From Salvelinus alpinus (taxonomy: Eukaryota; Chordata; Actinopteri; Salmoniformes; Salmonidae), in contig NC_092089.1 in assembly GCF_045679555.1 (NCBI RefSeq), positions 727,705 through 791,704 of the forward strand: DNA of 64,000 bases, read 5' to 3'. The notes under the pieces are model-generated. The model was given only the letters and a program-made list of their open reading frames with translations. It was not told the origin of the DNA and made no database searches. The translations under genes and the position numbers were made by a program. Below are positions 1 through 9,656 of this stretch, piece by piece (position 1 is the first letter of the stretch; every line of letters starts with the position of its first letter).

Positions 1-3000
1 TGATAGTTGTACTGGGTTGGTAGATGTCTAGTCTCCTTTATGGCTCTATCTGATAGTGGTAGTGGGTTGGTAGATGTCTAGTCTCCTTTATAACTCTAAT
101 CTGATAGTGGTAGTGGGTTGGTAGATGTCTAGTCTCCCTTATGGCTCTAATCTTACAGTGGTAGTGGGGTGGTCGATGTCTAGTCTCCTTTATAACTCTA
201 ATCTTATAGTGGTAGTGGGCTGGTAGATGTCTAGTCTCCCTAATGGCTCTAATCTGATAGTGGTAGTGGGGTGGTAGATGTCTAGTATCCCTTATGACTC
301 TAATCTGATAGTGGTACTGGGCTGGTAGATGTCTAGTCTCCTTTGTGGCTCTAATCTGATAGTGTTAGTGGGTTGGTAGATGTCTAGTCTCCCTTATGGC
401 TCTTACAGTGGTAGTGGGGTGGTCGATGTCTAGTCTTGCTTGTGTCACTGATCTGATAGTGGTTATGGGTTGGTAGATATCTAGTCTCCTTTATAACTCT
501 AATCTGATAGTGGTAGTGGGCTGGTAGATGTCTAGTCTCCCGTGTGGCTCTAATCTGATAGTGGTAGTGAGGTGGTCGATGTCTAGTCTCCCTTGTGGCT
601 CTAATCTGATAGTGGTAGTGGGGTGGTTGATGTCTAGTCTCCTTTATGGCTCTAATCTGATAGTGGTAGATGTGGTAGATGTCTAGTCTCCTTTGTGGCT
701 CTAATCTGAGAGTGGTAGTGGGTTGGTAGATGTCTAGTCTCCCTAATGGCTCTAATCTGATAGTGGTAGTGGGTTGGTAGATGTCTAGTCTCCTTTATAA
801 CTCTAATCTGATAGTGGTAGTGGGGTGGTTGATGTCTAGTCTCCTTTATGGCTCTAATCTGATAGTGGTAGATGTGGTAGATGTCTAGTCTCCTTTGTGG
901 CTCTAATCTGAGAGTGGTAGTGGGTTGGTAGATGTCTAGTCTCCCTAATGGCTCTAATCTGATAGTGGTAGTGGGTTGGTAGATGTCTAGTCTCCTTTAT
1001 AACTCTAATCTGATAGTGGTAGTGGGGTGGTTGATGTCTAGTCTCCTTTATGGCTCTAATCTGATAGTGGTAGATGTGGTAGATGTCTAGTCTCCTTTGT
1101 GGTTCTAATCTGATAGTGGTAGTGGGCTGGTAGATGTCTAGTCTCCCTAATGGCTCTAATCTGATAGTGGTAGTGGGGTGGTAGATGTCTAGTCTTCTTT
1201 ATGGCTCTAATCTGATAGTGGTTTTGTGGTGGTTGATGTCTAGTCTCCCTTATGGCTCTAATCTGATAGTGGTAGTGGGGTGCTAGATGTCTAGTCTCCC
1301 TTATGGCTCTAATCTGATAGTGGTAGTGGGCTGGTAGATGTCTAGTCTTCTTTTTGGCTCTAATCTGATAGTGGTTTTGTGGTGGTTGATGTCTAGTCTC
1401 CTTTATGGCTCTAATCTGATAGTGGTAGATATGGTAGATGTCTAGTTTCCTTTGTGGCTCTAATATGATGGTGGTAGTGGGGTCGTAGATATCTAGTCTC
1501 CCTTATGGCTCTAATCTGATAGTTGTAGTTGGTTGGTAGATTTCTAGTCTCCCTAATGGCTCTAATCTGATAGTGGTAGTGGGCTGGTAGATGTCTAGTC
1601 TCCCTAATGGCTCTAATCTGATAGTGGTAGTGGGCTGGTAGATGTCTAGTCTCCCTAATGGCTCTAATCTGATAGTGGTAGTGGGGTGGTAGATGTCTAG
1701 TCTTCTTTATGGCTCTAATCTGATAGTGTTGTGTGGTGGTTGATGTCTAGTCTCCCTTATGGCTCTAATCTGATAGTGGTAGTGGGGTGCTAGATGTCTA
1801 GTCTCCCTTATGGCTCTAATCTGATAGTGGTAGTGGGCTGGTAGATGTCTAGTCTTCTTTTTGGCTCTAATCTGATAGTGGTTTTGTGGTGGTTGATGTC
1901 TAGTCTCCTTTATGGTTCTAATCTGATAGTGGTAGATATGGTAGATGTCTAGTTTCCTTTGTGGCTCTAATATGATGGTGGTAGTGGGGTCGTAGATATC
2001 TAGTCTCCCTTATGGCTCTAATCTGATAGTTGTAGTTGGTTGGTAGATTTCTAGTCTCCCTTATGGCTCTAAACTTATAGTGGTAGTGAGGTGGTCGATG
2101 TCTAGTCTCCCTTGTGGCTCTAATCTGATAGTTGTAGTGAGCTAGTAGATGTCTAGTCTCCCTTGTGGCTCTAATCTGATAGTGGTTGTGGGTTGGTAGA
2201 TGTCTAGTCTCCCTTGTGGCTCTAATCTGATAGTTGTAGTGGGCTGGTAGATGTCTAGTCTCCCTTGTGGCTCTAATCTTATAGTGGTAGTGGGTTGGTA
2301 GATGTCTAGTCTCCTTTATAACTCTAATCTGATAGTGGTAGTGGGGTGCTAGATGTCTAGTCTCCTTTATGGCTCTAATCTGATAGTGTTAGATGTGGTA
2401 GACGTCTAGTCTCCTTTGTGGCTCTAATATGATGGTGGTAGTGGGGTTGTAGATATCTAGTATCCCTTATGACTCTAATCTGATAGTGGTAGTGGGGTGG
2501 TAGATGTCTAGTCTCCTTTATAACTCTAATCTGATAGTGGTAGTGGGCTTTTAGATGTCTAGTCTCCCTAATTTCTCTAATCTGATAGTTGTAGTAGGTT
2601 GGTAGATGTCTAGTCTCCTTTATGGCTCTAATCTGATAGTGGTAGTGGGTTGGTAGATGTCTAGTCCCCTTTATAACTCTAATCTGATAATGGTAGTGGG
2701 CTGGTAGATGTCTAGTCTCCCTTGTGGCTCTAATCTGATAGTTCTAGTGGGCTGGTAGATGTCTAGTCTCCTTTATGGTTCTAATCTGATAGTGGTAGTA
2801 GGGTGGTTGATGTCTAGTCTCCTTTATGGCTCTAATCTGATAGTGGTAGATGTGGTAGATGTCTAGTCTCCTTTATGCCTCTAATCTGATAGTGGTAGTG
2901 GGCTGGTAGATGTCTAGTCTCCCTTTTGGCTCTAATCTGATAGTGGTAGTGGGTTGGTAGATTTCTAGTCTCCCTTATGGCTCTAATCTGATAATGGTAG

Positions 3001-4109
3001 TGGGCTGGTAGATGTCTAGTCTCCCTAATGGCTAATCTGATAGTGGTAGTGGGGTGGTAGATGTCTAGTCTCCTTTATGGCTCTAATCTGATAGTGGTTT
3101 TGTGGTGGTTGATGTCTAGTCTCCTTTATGGCTCTAATCTGATAGTGGTAGATGTGGTAGATGTCTAGTCTCCTTTATGGCTCTAATATGATGGTGGTAG
3201 TGGGGTTGTAGATATCTAGTATCCCTTATGACTCTAATCTGATAGTGGTAGTGGGGTGGTAGATGACTAGTCTCCTTTATAACTCTAATCTGATAGTGGT
3301 AGTGGGCTTGTAGATGTCTAGTCTCCCTAATGACTCTAATCTGATAGTTGTAGTGGGTTGGTAGATGTCTAGTCTCCTTTATGGCTCTAATCTGATAGTG
3401 GTAGTGGGTTGGTAGATGTCTAGTCTCCTTTATAACTCTAATCTGATAGTGGTAGTGGGTTGGTAGATGTCTAGTCTCCCTTATGGCTCTAATCTTACAG
3501 TGGTAGTGGGGTGGTCGATGTCTAGTCTCCTTTATAACTCTAATCTTATAGTGGTAGTGGGCTGGTAGATGTCTAGCATCCCTTATGACTCTAATCTGAT
3601 AGTGGTACTGGATTGGTAGATGTCTAGTCTCCTTTGTGGCTCTAATCTGATAGTGTTAGTGGGTTGGTAGATGTCTAGTCTCCCTTATGGCTCTTACAGT
3701 GGTAGTGGGGTGGTCGATGTCTAGTCTCGCTTGTGTCACTGATCTGATAGTGGTTATGGGTTGGTAGATATCTAGTCTCCTTTATAACTCTAATCTGATA
3801 GTGGTAGTGGGCTGGTAGTGGGCTGGTAGATGTCTAGTCTCCCTAATGGCTCTTACAGTGGTAGTGGGGTGGTCGATGTCTAGTCTCGCTTGTGTCACTG
3901 ATCTGATAGTGGTTATGGGTTGGTAGATATCTAGTCTCCTTTATAACTCTAATCTGATAGTGGTAGTGGGCTGGTAGTGGGCTGGTAGATGTCTAGTCTC
4001 CCTAGTGTCACTGATCTGATAGTGGTTATGGGTTGGTAGATATCTAGTCTCTCCACTATCTGATAGTGGTTTTGTGGTGGTTGATGTCTAGTCTCCTTTA
4101 TGGCTCTAT
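1..4109 (+). repeat. 51-bp minisatellite array A, forward orientation
   Basis: About 80 tandem copies of a diverged 51-bp unit containing the cores gtagatgtctagtctcc and ctctaatctgatagtgg. The array runs off the left edge of the window. Higher-order structure is visible. A 202-bp block of four units recurs near 662, 864 and 1066, and a block of about 507 bp recurs near 1467 and 1974. Near its right end (3660-4050) units are shuffled with a tgtgtcactgatctgatag variant. The array stops abruptly at the LINE 5' end. The same repeat appears in reverse complement at 9657-13731. Confidence 0.97.
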
Positions 4110-4420
4110 CCAAGAATGGCGTAGCAGTCGGATGTGTCTTTGTCCTGTCTTGTCCCGTGTAAATAGTATTCGTATTTTTCGTATATATTTCGTATTTATT
4201 TTAATTTCACTTTCCATCTAGGAACTGAATATACATTCCTACATTCCGCCTCACCCAATGTGGTACGGACCTGCTATTTTTTATATACTTTTGAACCGTA
4301 ACCCCAATCAGAAGCTAGCCAGATAACTAGCTACTAGCTAGTAGTCAGTTAGCCACTGCTGCGGTCTTCGCCCTTAACTCGGACACAGCCAGCTTCAATA
4401 CCGGGCCGATACCTGCCAGT

Positions 4421-5046
4421 CTGCAAGCGCGATATCAACCCAGAGCATATAGGACTGCTTTTTCTCTACCACATCACCGGATTCCTGACGCAAGCTCTGG
4501 ACAATTACACCGTATTATCACAGCTAGCTAGCTGCAACCGAGTGGCTACTACTGGCTAACACCTCTGTCCCGAAGCAAGCACCAGTTAGCCTTGAGCTAG
4601 CCTCGAGCTAGGCCCATCTGCCGGCTAGCTGCAGCGCGATATCAACCCAGAGCATATAGGACTGCTTTTTCTCTACCACATCACCGGATTCCTGACGCAA
4701 GCTCTGGACAATTACACCGTATCATCACAGCTAGCTAGCTGCAACCGAGTGGCTACTACTGGCTAACACCTCTGTCCCGAAGCAAGCACCAGTTAGCCTT
4801 GAGCTAGCCTCGAGCTAGGCCCATCTGCCGGCTAGCTGCAAGCGCGATATCAACCCAGAGCATATAGGACTGCTTTTTCTCTACCACATCACCGGATTCC
4901 TGACGCAAGCTCTGGACAATTACACCGTATCATCACAGCTAGCTAGCTGCAACCGAGTGGCTACTACTGGCTAACACCTCTGTCCCGAAGCAAGCACCAG
5001 TTAGCCTTGAGCTAGCCTCGAGCTAGGCCCATCTGCCGGCTAGCTG
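4421..5046 (+). repeat. Three tandem 208-bp monomers in the LINE 5' UTR
   Basis: The marker gatatcaacccagagcatat occurs at 4431, 4638 and 4846, giving spacings of 207 and 208 bp. The monomers are nearly identical: I see only single-base differences such as gtattatcac versus gtatcatcac and one missing base. Each monomer is rich in gctagctag motifs. In other LINEs, tandem 5'-UTR monomers act as additive internal promoters, so a promoter role here is an inference by analogy. A misassembled duplication is the alternative. Confidence 0.85.
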
Positions 5047-5538
5047 AAGAGCTAGTGCCACTGCCACTGCCACGAAGCTAGCACCAGTTAGCAAACACTA
5101 TTCTACAATTCACAACCTCTCTTTCGCCATCGCCATCTGGCTTGGATTCTCTGTCGACACAACCACGTCTGAGCAGACCCCCTCCGTCTGAGCAGACCAC
5201 CCCCCGGGCTACTAACTTTACACGCCGCGTGCTAGCTTAGTGGAGGCCTCCTCTGCTCCATCTACGGCTGCCCCCTGGACACTATGATCACTTGGCTACA
5301 TAGCTGATGCATGCTTGACTGTCCATTAATTCACGGTACTCCATTCTGTTTATTTGTGTCTTATCTGTCGGCTCTGTGCTTTAACTCAGGATCTGTGTGT
5401 AGTTAATCCGACCCTCTCTGCCTAGTCATCGCCATTTTTTACCTGTTGTTGCTGTGTCAGACTAGCACCCTGTTATTGCTGCTGTTATCTTACCTGTTGT
5501 TTTAGCTAGCTCTCCCAATCAAGACCTGCAATCACTTT

Positions 5539-8500
5539 ATGCCTTATTGTATGTCTCTCTCAAATATCAATATGCCTTGCATACTGTTGTTCAGGCTAGT
5601 TTTCATTGTCATTGTTTTGGTTTGCAATGGACCCTGTAGTTCCACTCTCCGTACCTCTGATACTCCCTTTTTCCCACCCCCCACACATGCGGTGACCTCA
5701 CCCATTGAGACCAGCATGTCCAGAGATACAACCTCTCTTATCATCACCCAGTGCCTGGGCTTGCCTCCGCTGTACCCGCGCCCCTCCATACCCCTGTCTG
5801 CACATTATGCCCAGAATCTATTCTACCACGCCCATAAATCTGCTCCTTTTATTCTTTGTCCCCAACGCTCTAGGCGACCAGTTTTGATAGCCTTTAGCCG
5901 CACCCTCATCCTACTACTCCTCTGTTCCTCGGGTGATGTGGAGGTAAACCCAGGCCCTGCATGTCCCCAGTCACCCTCATTTGTTGACTTCTGCGATCGA
6001 AAAAGCCTTGGCCTCATGCATGTCAACATCAGAAGCCTCCTCCCTAAGTTTGCCTTACTCACCGCTTTAGCACACTCTGCCAACCCTGATGTCCTTGCCG
6101 TGTCCGAATCCTGGCTTAGGAAGGCCACCAAAAATTCTGAGATTTCCATACCCAACTATAACACTTTCCGTCAAGATAGAACTGCCAAAGGGGGAGGAGT
6201 TGCAATCTACTGCAGAGATAGCCTGCAAAGTTCTGTCATACTTTCCAGGTCTATGCCCAAACAGTTCGAACTTCTAATTTTAAAAATTAATCTCTCCAGA
6301 AATAAGTCTCTCACTGTTGCCGCCTGCTACCGACCCCCCTCAGCTCCCAGCTGTGCCCTGGACACCATCTGTGAATTGATCGCTCCCCATCTAGCTTCAG
6401 AGTTTGTTCTGTTAGGTGACCTAAACTGGGATATGCTTAACACCCCGGCAGTCCTAAAATCCAAGCTTGATGCCCTCAATCTCACACAAATCATCAAGGA
6501 ACCCACCAGGTACAACCCTAAATCCGTAAACATGGGCACCCTAATAGACATTATCCTGACCAACCTGCCCTCCAAATACACCTCTGCTGTCTTCAATCAA
6601 GATCTCAGCGATCACTGCCTCATTGCCTGTATCCGCCACGGGTCCGCGGTCAAACGACCACCCCTCATCACTGTCAAACGCTCCCTAAAACACTTCTGCG
6701 AGCAGGCCTTTCTAATCGACCTGGCCCGGGTACCCTGGAAGGATATTGACCTCATCCCGTCAGTTGAGGATGCCTGGTCATTCTTTAAAAGTTACTTCCT
6801 CACCATATTAGACAAGCATGCTCCGTTCAAAAAATGCAGAACCAAGAACAGATATAGCCCTTGGTTCACTCCAGACCTGACTGCCCTCGACCAGCACAAA
6901 AACATCCTGTGGCGAACTGCAATAGCATCGAAGAGCCCCCGCGATATGCAACTGTTCAGGGAAGTCAGGAACCAATACACGCAGTCAGTAAGGAAAGCAA
7001 AGGCCAGCTTTTTCAAGCAGAAATTTGCATCCTGTAGCTCTAACTCCAAAAAGTTCTGGGATACTGTAAAGTCCATGGAGAACAAGAGCACCTCCTCCCA
7101 GCTGCCCACTGCACTGAGGCTAGGTAACACGGTCACCACCGATAAATCCGTGATAATCGAAGACTTCAACAAGCAATTCTCAATGGCTGGCCATGCCTTC
7201 CTCCTGGCGACTCCAACCTTGGCCAACAGCCCCGCCCCCCCCGCTGCTACTCGCCCAAGCCTCCCCAGCTTCTCCTTTACCCAAATCCAGATAGCAGATG
7301 TTCTGAAAGAGCTGGAAAACCTGGACCCATACAAATCAGCTGGGCTTGACAATCTGGACCCCCTATTTCTGAAACTGTCCGCCGCCATTGTCGCACCCCC
7401 TATTACCAGCCTGTTCAACCTCTCCTTCGTATCATCTGAGATCCCCAAGGATTGGAAAGCTGCCGCGGTCATCCCCCTCTTCAAAGGGGGAGACACCCTG
7501 GACCCAAACTGTTACAGACCTATATCCATCCTGCCCTGCCTATCTAAGGTCTTCGAAAGCCAAGTCAACAAACAGATCACTGACCATCTCGAATCCCACC
7601 GTACCTTCTCCGCTGTGCAATCCGGTTTCCGAGCCGGTCACGGGTGCACCTCAGCCACGCTCAAGGTACTAAACGACATCATAACCGCCATCGATAAAAG
7701 ACATTACTGTGCAGCCGTCTTCATCGACCTGGCCAAGGCTTTCGACTCTGTCAATCACCATATTCTTATCGGCAGACTCAGTAGCCTCGGTTTTTCTAAT
7801 GACTGCCTTGCCTGGTTCACCAACTACTTTGCAGACAGAGTTCAGTGTGTCAAATCGGAGGGCATGTTGTCCGGTCCTCTGGCAGTCTCTATGGGGGTAC
7901 CACAGGGTTCAATTCTCGGGCCGACTCTTTTCTCTGTATACATCAATGATGTTGCTCTTGCTGCGGGCGATTCCCTGATCCACCTCTACGCAGACGACAC
8001 CATTCTATATACTTCCGGCCCTTCCTTGGACACTGTGCTATCTAACCTCCAAACGAGCTTCAATGCCATACAACACTCCTTCCGTGGCCTCCAACTGCTC
8101 TTAAACGCTAGTAAAACCAAATGCATGCTTTTCAACCGTTCGCTGCCTGCACCCGCACGCCCGACTAGCATCACCACCCTGGACGGTTCCGACCTAGAAT
8201 ATGTGGACATCTATAAGTACCTAGGTGTCTGGCTAGACTGCAAACTCTCCTTCCAGACTCACATCAAACATCTCCAATCCAAAATCAAATCAAGAATCGG
8301 CTTTCTATTCCGCAACAAAGCCTCCTTCACTCACGCCGCCAAACTTACCCTAGTAAAACTGACTATCCTACCGATCCTCGACTTCGGCGATGTCATCTAC
8401 AAAATAGCTTCCAATACTCTACTCAGCAAACTGGATGCAGTTTATCACAGTGCCATTCGTTTTGTTACTAAAGCACCTTATACGACCCACCACTGCGACC

Positions 8501-8832
8501 TGTATGCCCTAGTCGGCTGGCCCTCGCTACATGTTCGTCGTCAGACCCACTGGCTCCAGGTCATCTACAAGGCTATGCTAGGTAAAGTGCTGCCTTATCT
8601 CAGTTCACTGGTCACGATGGCTACACCCACCCGCAGCACGCGCTCCAGCAGGTGTATCTCACTGATCATCCCTAAAGCCAAAACCTCATTTGGACGCCTT
8701 TCCTTCCAGTTCTCTGCTGCCTGCGACTGGAACGAATTGCAAAAATCTCTGAAGTTGGAGACTTTTATCTCCCTCAACAACTTTAAAAATCTGCTATCCG
8801 AGCAGCTAACCGATCGCTGCAGCTGTACATAG
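5539..8832 (+). CDS. LINE ORF: AP endonuclease plus reverse transcriptase, with 2A-like motif
   Basis: This is a 1097-residue open frame with no internal stop, starting at an ATG. Residues 12-30 form a hydrophobic, signal-peptide-like stretch. A second hydrophobic stretch (LILLLLC, about 124-130) leads into a 2A-like motif, DVEVNPGP at 133-140. The apurinic endonuclease domain covers about 158-365, with the catalytic-type residues N163, E190, D294, N296, D337 and the SDH triad 357-359. The reverse transcriptase covers about 590-870. Its motif A is FIDLAKAFD with D730, GVPQGSILGP is at 786-795 and YADD at 817-820. A thumb-like region with KYLGVWLD follows. There is no RNase H domain. The protein would nick target DNA and copy the element RNA at the nick (target-primed reverse transcription). 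There is no separate ORF1, as in many L2-like elements. The intact frame suggests a young insertion. Confidence 0.95.
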   Translation: MPYCMSLSNINMPCILLFRLVFIVIVLVCNGPCSSTLRTSDTPFFPPPTHAVTSPIETSMSRDTTSLIITQCLGLPPLYPRPSIPLSAHYAQNLFYHAHKSAPFILCPQRSRRPVLIAFSRTLILLLLCSSGDVEVNPGPACPQSPSFVDFCDRKSLGLMHVNIRSLLPKFALLTALAHSANPDVLAVSESWLRKATKNSEISIPNYNTFRQDRTAKGGGVAIYCRDSLQSSVILSRSMPKQFELLILKINLSRNKSLTVAACYRPPSAPSCALDTICELIAPHLASEFVLLGDLNWDMLNTPAVLKSKLDALNLTQIIKEPTRYNPKSVNMGTLIDIILTNLPSKYTSAVFNQDLSDHCLIACIRHGSAVKRPPLITVKRSLKHFCEQAFLIDLARVPWKDIDLIPSVEDAWSFFKSYFLTILDKHAPFKKCRTKNRYSPWFTPDLTALDQHKNILWRTAIASKSPRDMQLFREVRNQYTQSVRKAKASFFKQKFASCSSNSKKFWDTVKSMENKSTSSQLPTALRLGNTVTTDKSVIIEDFNKQFSMAGHAFLLATPTLANSPAPPAATRPSLPSFSFTQIQIADVLKELENLDPYKSAGLDNLDPLFLKLSAAIVAPPITSLFNLSFVSSEIPKDWKAAAVIPLFKGGDTLDPNCYRPISILPCLSKVFESQVNKQITDHLESHRTFSAVQSGFRAGHGCTSATLKVLNDIITAIDKRHYCAAVFIDLAKAFDSVNHHILIGRLSSLGFSNDCLAWFTNYFADRVQCVKSEGMLSGPLAVSMGVPQGSILGPTLFSVYINDVALAAGDSLIHLYADDTILYTSGPSLDTVLSNLQTSFNAIQHSFRGLQLLLNASKTKCMLFNRSLPAPARPTSITTLDGSDLEYVDIYKYLGVWLDCKLSFQTHIKHLQSKIKSRIGFLFRNKASFTHAAKLTLVKLTILPILDFGDVIYKIASNTLLSKLDAVYHSAIRFVTKAPYTTHHCDLYALVGWPSLHVRRQTHWLQVIYKAMLGKVLPYLSSLVTMATPTRSTRSSRCISLIIPKAKTSFGRLSFQFSAACDWNELQKSLKLETFISLNNFKNLLSEQLTDRCSCT
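5935..5958 (+). other. 2A-like ribosome-skipping motif in LINE ORF
   Basis: Codons 133-140 read DVEVNPGP, matching the consensus D-V/I-E-x-N-P-G-P. In known 2A peptides the ribosome fails to form the G-P bond, so two proteins result. The predicted break is between G139 and P140. This would release a leader of about 139 residues from an endonuclease-RT protein of about 958 residues. The preceding residues (LLLLCSSG) are hydrophobic, as is usual for active 2As. Activity has not been shown here. 2A-like motifs are documented in some APE-type LINEs. Confidence 0.85.
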
Positions 8833-9213
8833 TCCATCTGTAAACTACCCACCCAATTTACCTACCTCACCCCCCATACTGCTTTTATTTATTTACTTTT
8901 CTGCTCTTTTGCACACCAGTATCTCTTCTTGCACATGATCATCTGATGATTTATCACTCCAGTGTTAATCTGCTAAATTGTAATTATTCGATTTATTGCC
9001 TACCTCATGCCTTTTGCACACATTGTATATAGATTCTCTTTTTTTTCTACCATGTTATTGACTTGTTTATTGTTTACTCCATGTGTAACTCTGTGTTGTT
9101 GTCTGTTCACACTGCTATGCTTTATCTTGGCCAGGTCGCAGTTGCAAATGAGAACTTGTTCTCAACTAGCCTACCTGGTTAAATAAAGGTGAAATAAAAA
9201 AAATAAAAAAAAA

Positions 9214-9383
9214 TCTGTAGGAATCTGACGAAGATTCAAAATGTCATCATCTCATTCTGTAGGAATCTGACCAGGATTCAAAATGTCATCATCTCATTCT
9301 GTAGGAATCTGACCAGGATTCAAAATGTCATCATCTCATTCTGTAGGAATCTGACCAGGATTCAAAATGTCATCATCTCATTC
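9214..9383 (+). repeat. 42-bp repeat B, forward orientation, about 4 copies
   Basis: Tandem copies of a unit containing gtaggaatctgaccaggatt and atgtcatcatctcattc, starting directly after the LINE tail. The reverse complement of this unit forms the array at 13732-14137. Confidence 0.95.
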
Positions 9384-9656
9384 TTCTATTAGATGATTTG
9401 ACTTGACCAATATCTCCCCCCCAGTATAATGGAACCTTGACCTCTGTCTGGTCTGGATATCTCCCATGTCCCCCCCCACTATAATGGAACCTTGACCTCT
9501 GTGTTTTCTGAGCCAGATCAGAGGATCCCCCAGTCTGACACAGAGGTAGTAAGTGTTGGGGTCTGAGCCAGATCAGAGGATCCCCCAGTCAGACACAGAG
9601 GTAGTAAGTGTTGGGGTCTGAGACAGATCAGAGGATCCCCCAGTCTGACACAGAGG
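9384..9656 (+). repeat. Spacer with three 55-bp repeats
   Basis: Contains two imperfect copies of a stretch with tataatggaaccttgacctc (9423-9503). Three copies of a 55-bp unit with cagatcagaggatcccccag follow, starting near 9511, 9566 and 9621. No gene is seen. Confidence 0.85.

Larger units (their letters stand above)
4110..9213 (+). mobile_element. Full-length LINE (non-LTR retrotransposon, L2/CR1-like group)
   Basis: The element has a 5' UTR of about 1.4 kb that includes three tandem 208-bp monomers, one long endonuclease-RT ORF (5539-8832), a 3' UTR of about 0.38 kb, and a tail made of aaataaaggtgaaataaa-type repeats (9180-9213). The 3' end carries the stretch gagaacttgttctcaactag followed by cctacctggttaaataaagg, which I recognise as a common fish LINE/SINE tail. 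The 5' boundary is placed at caagaatggcgtagcagtcg because array A ends there. No target-site duplication is evident: the left flank ends ggctctat and the right flank starts tctgtagg. The clade assignment is from motif style and the simple-repeat tail. The exact family (L2, Rex1 or CR1-like) is not settled. Confidence 0.9.
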
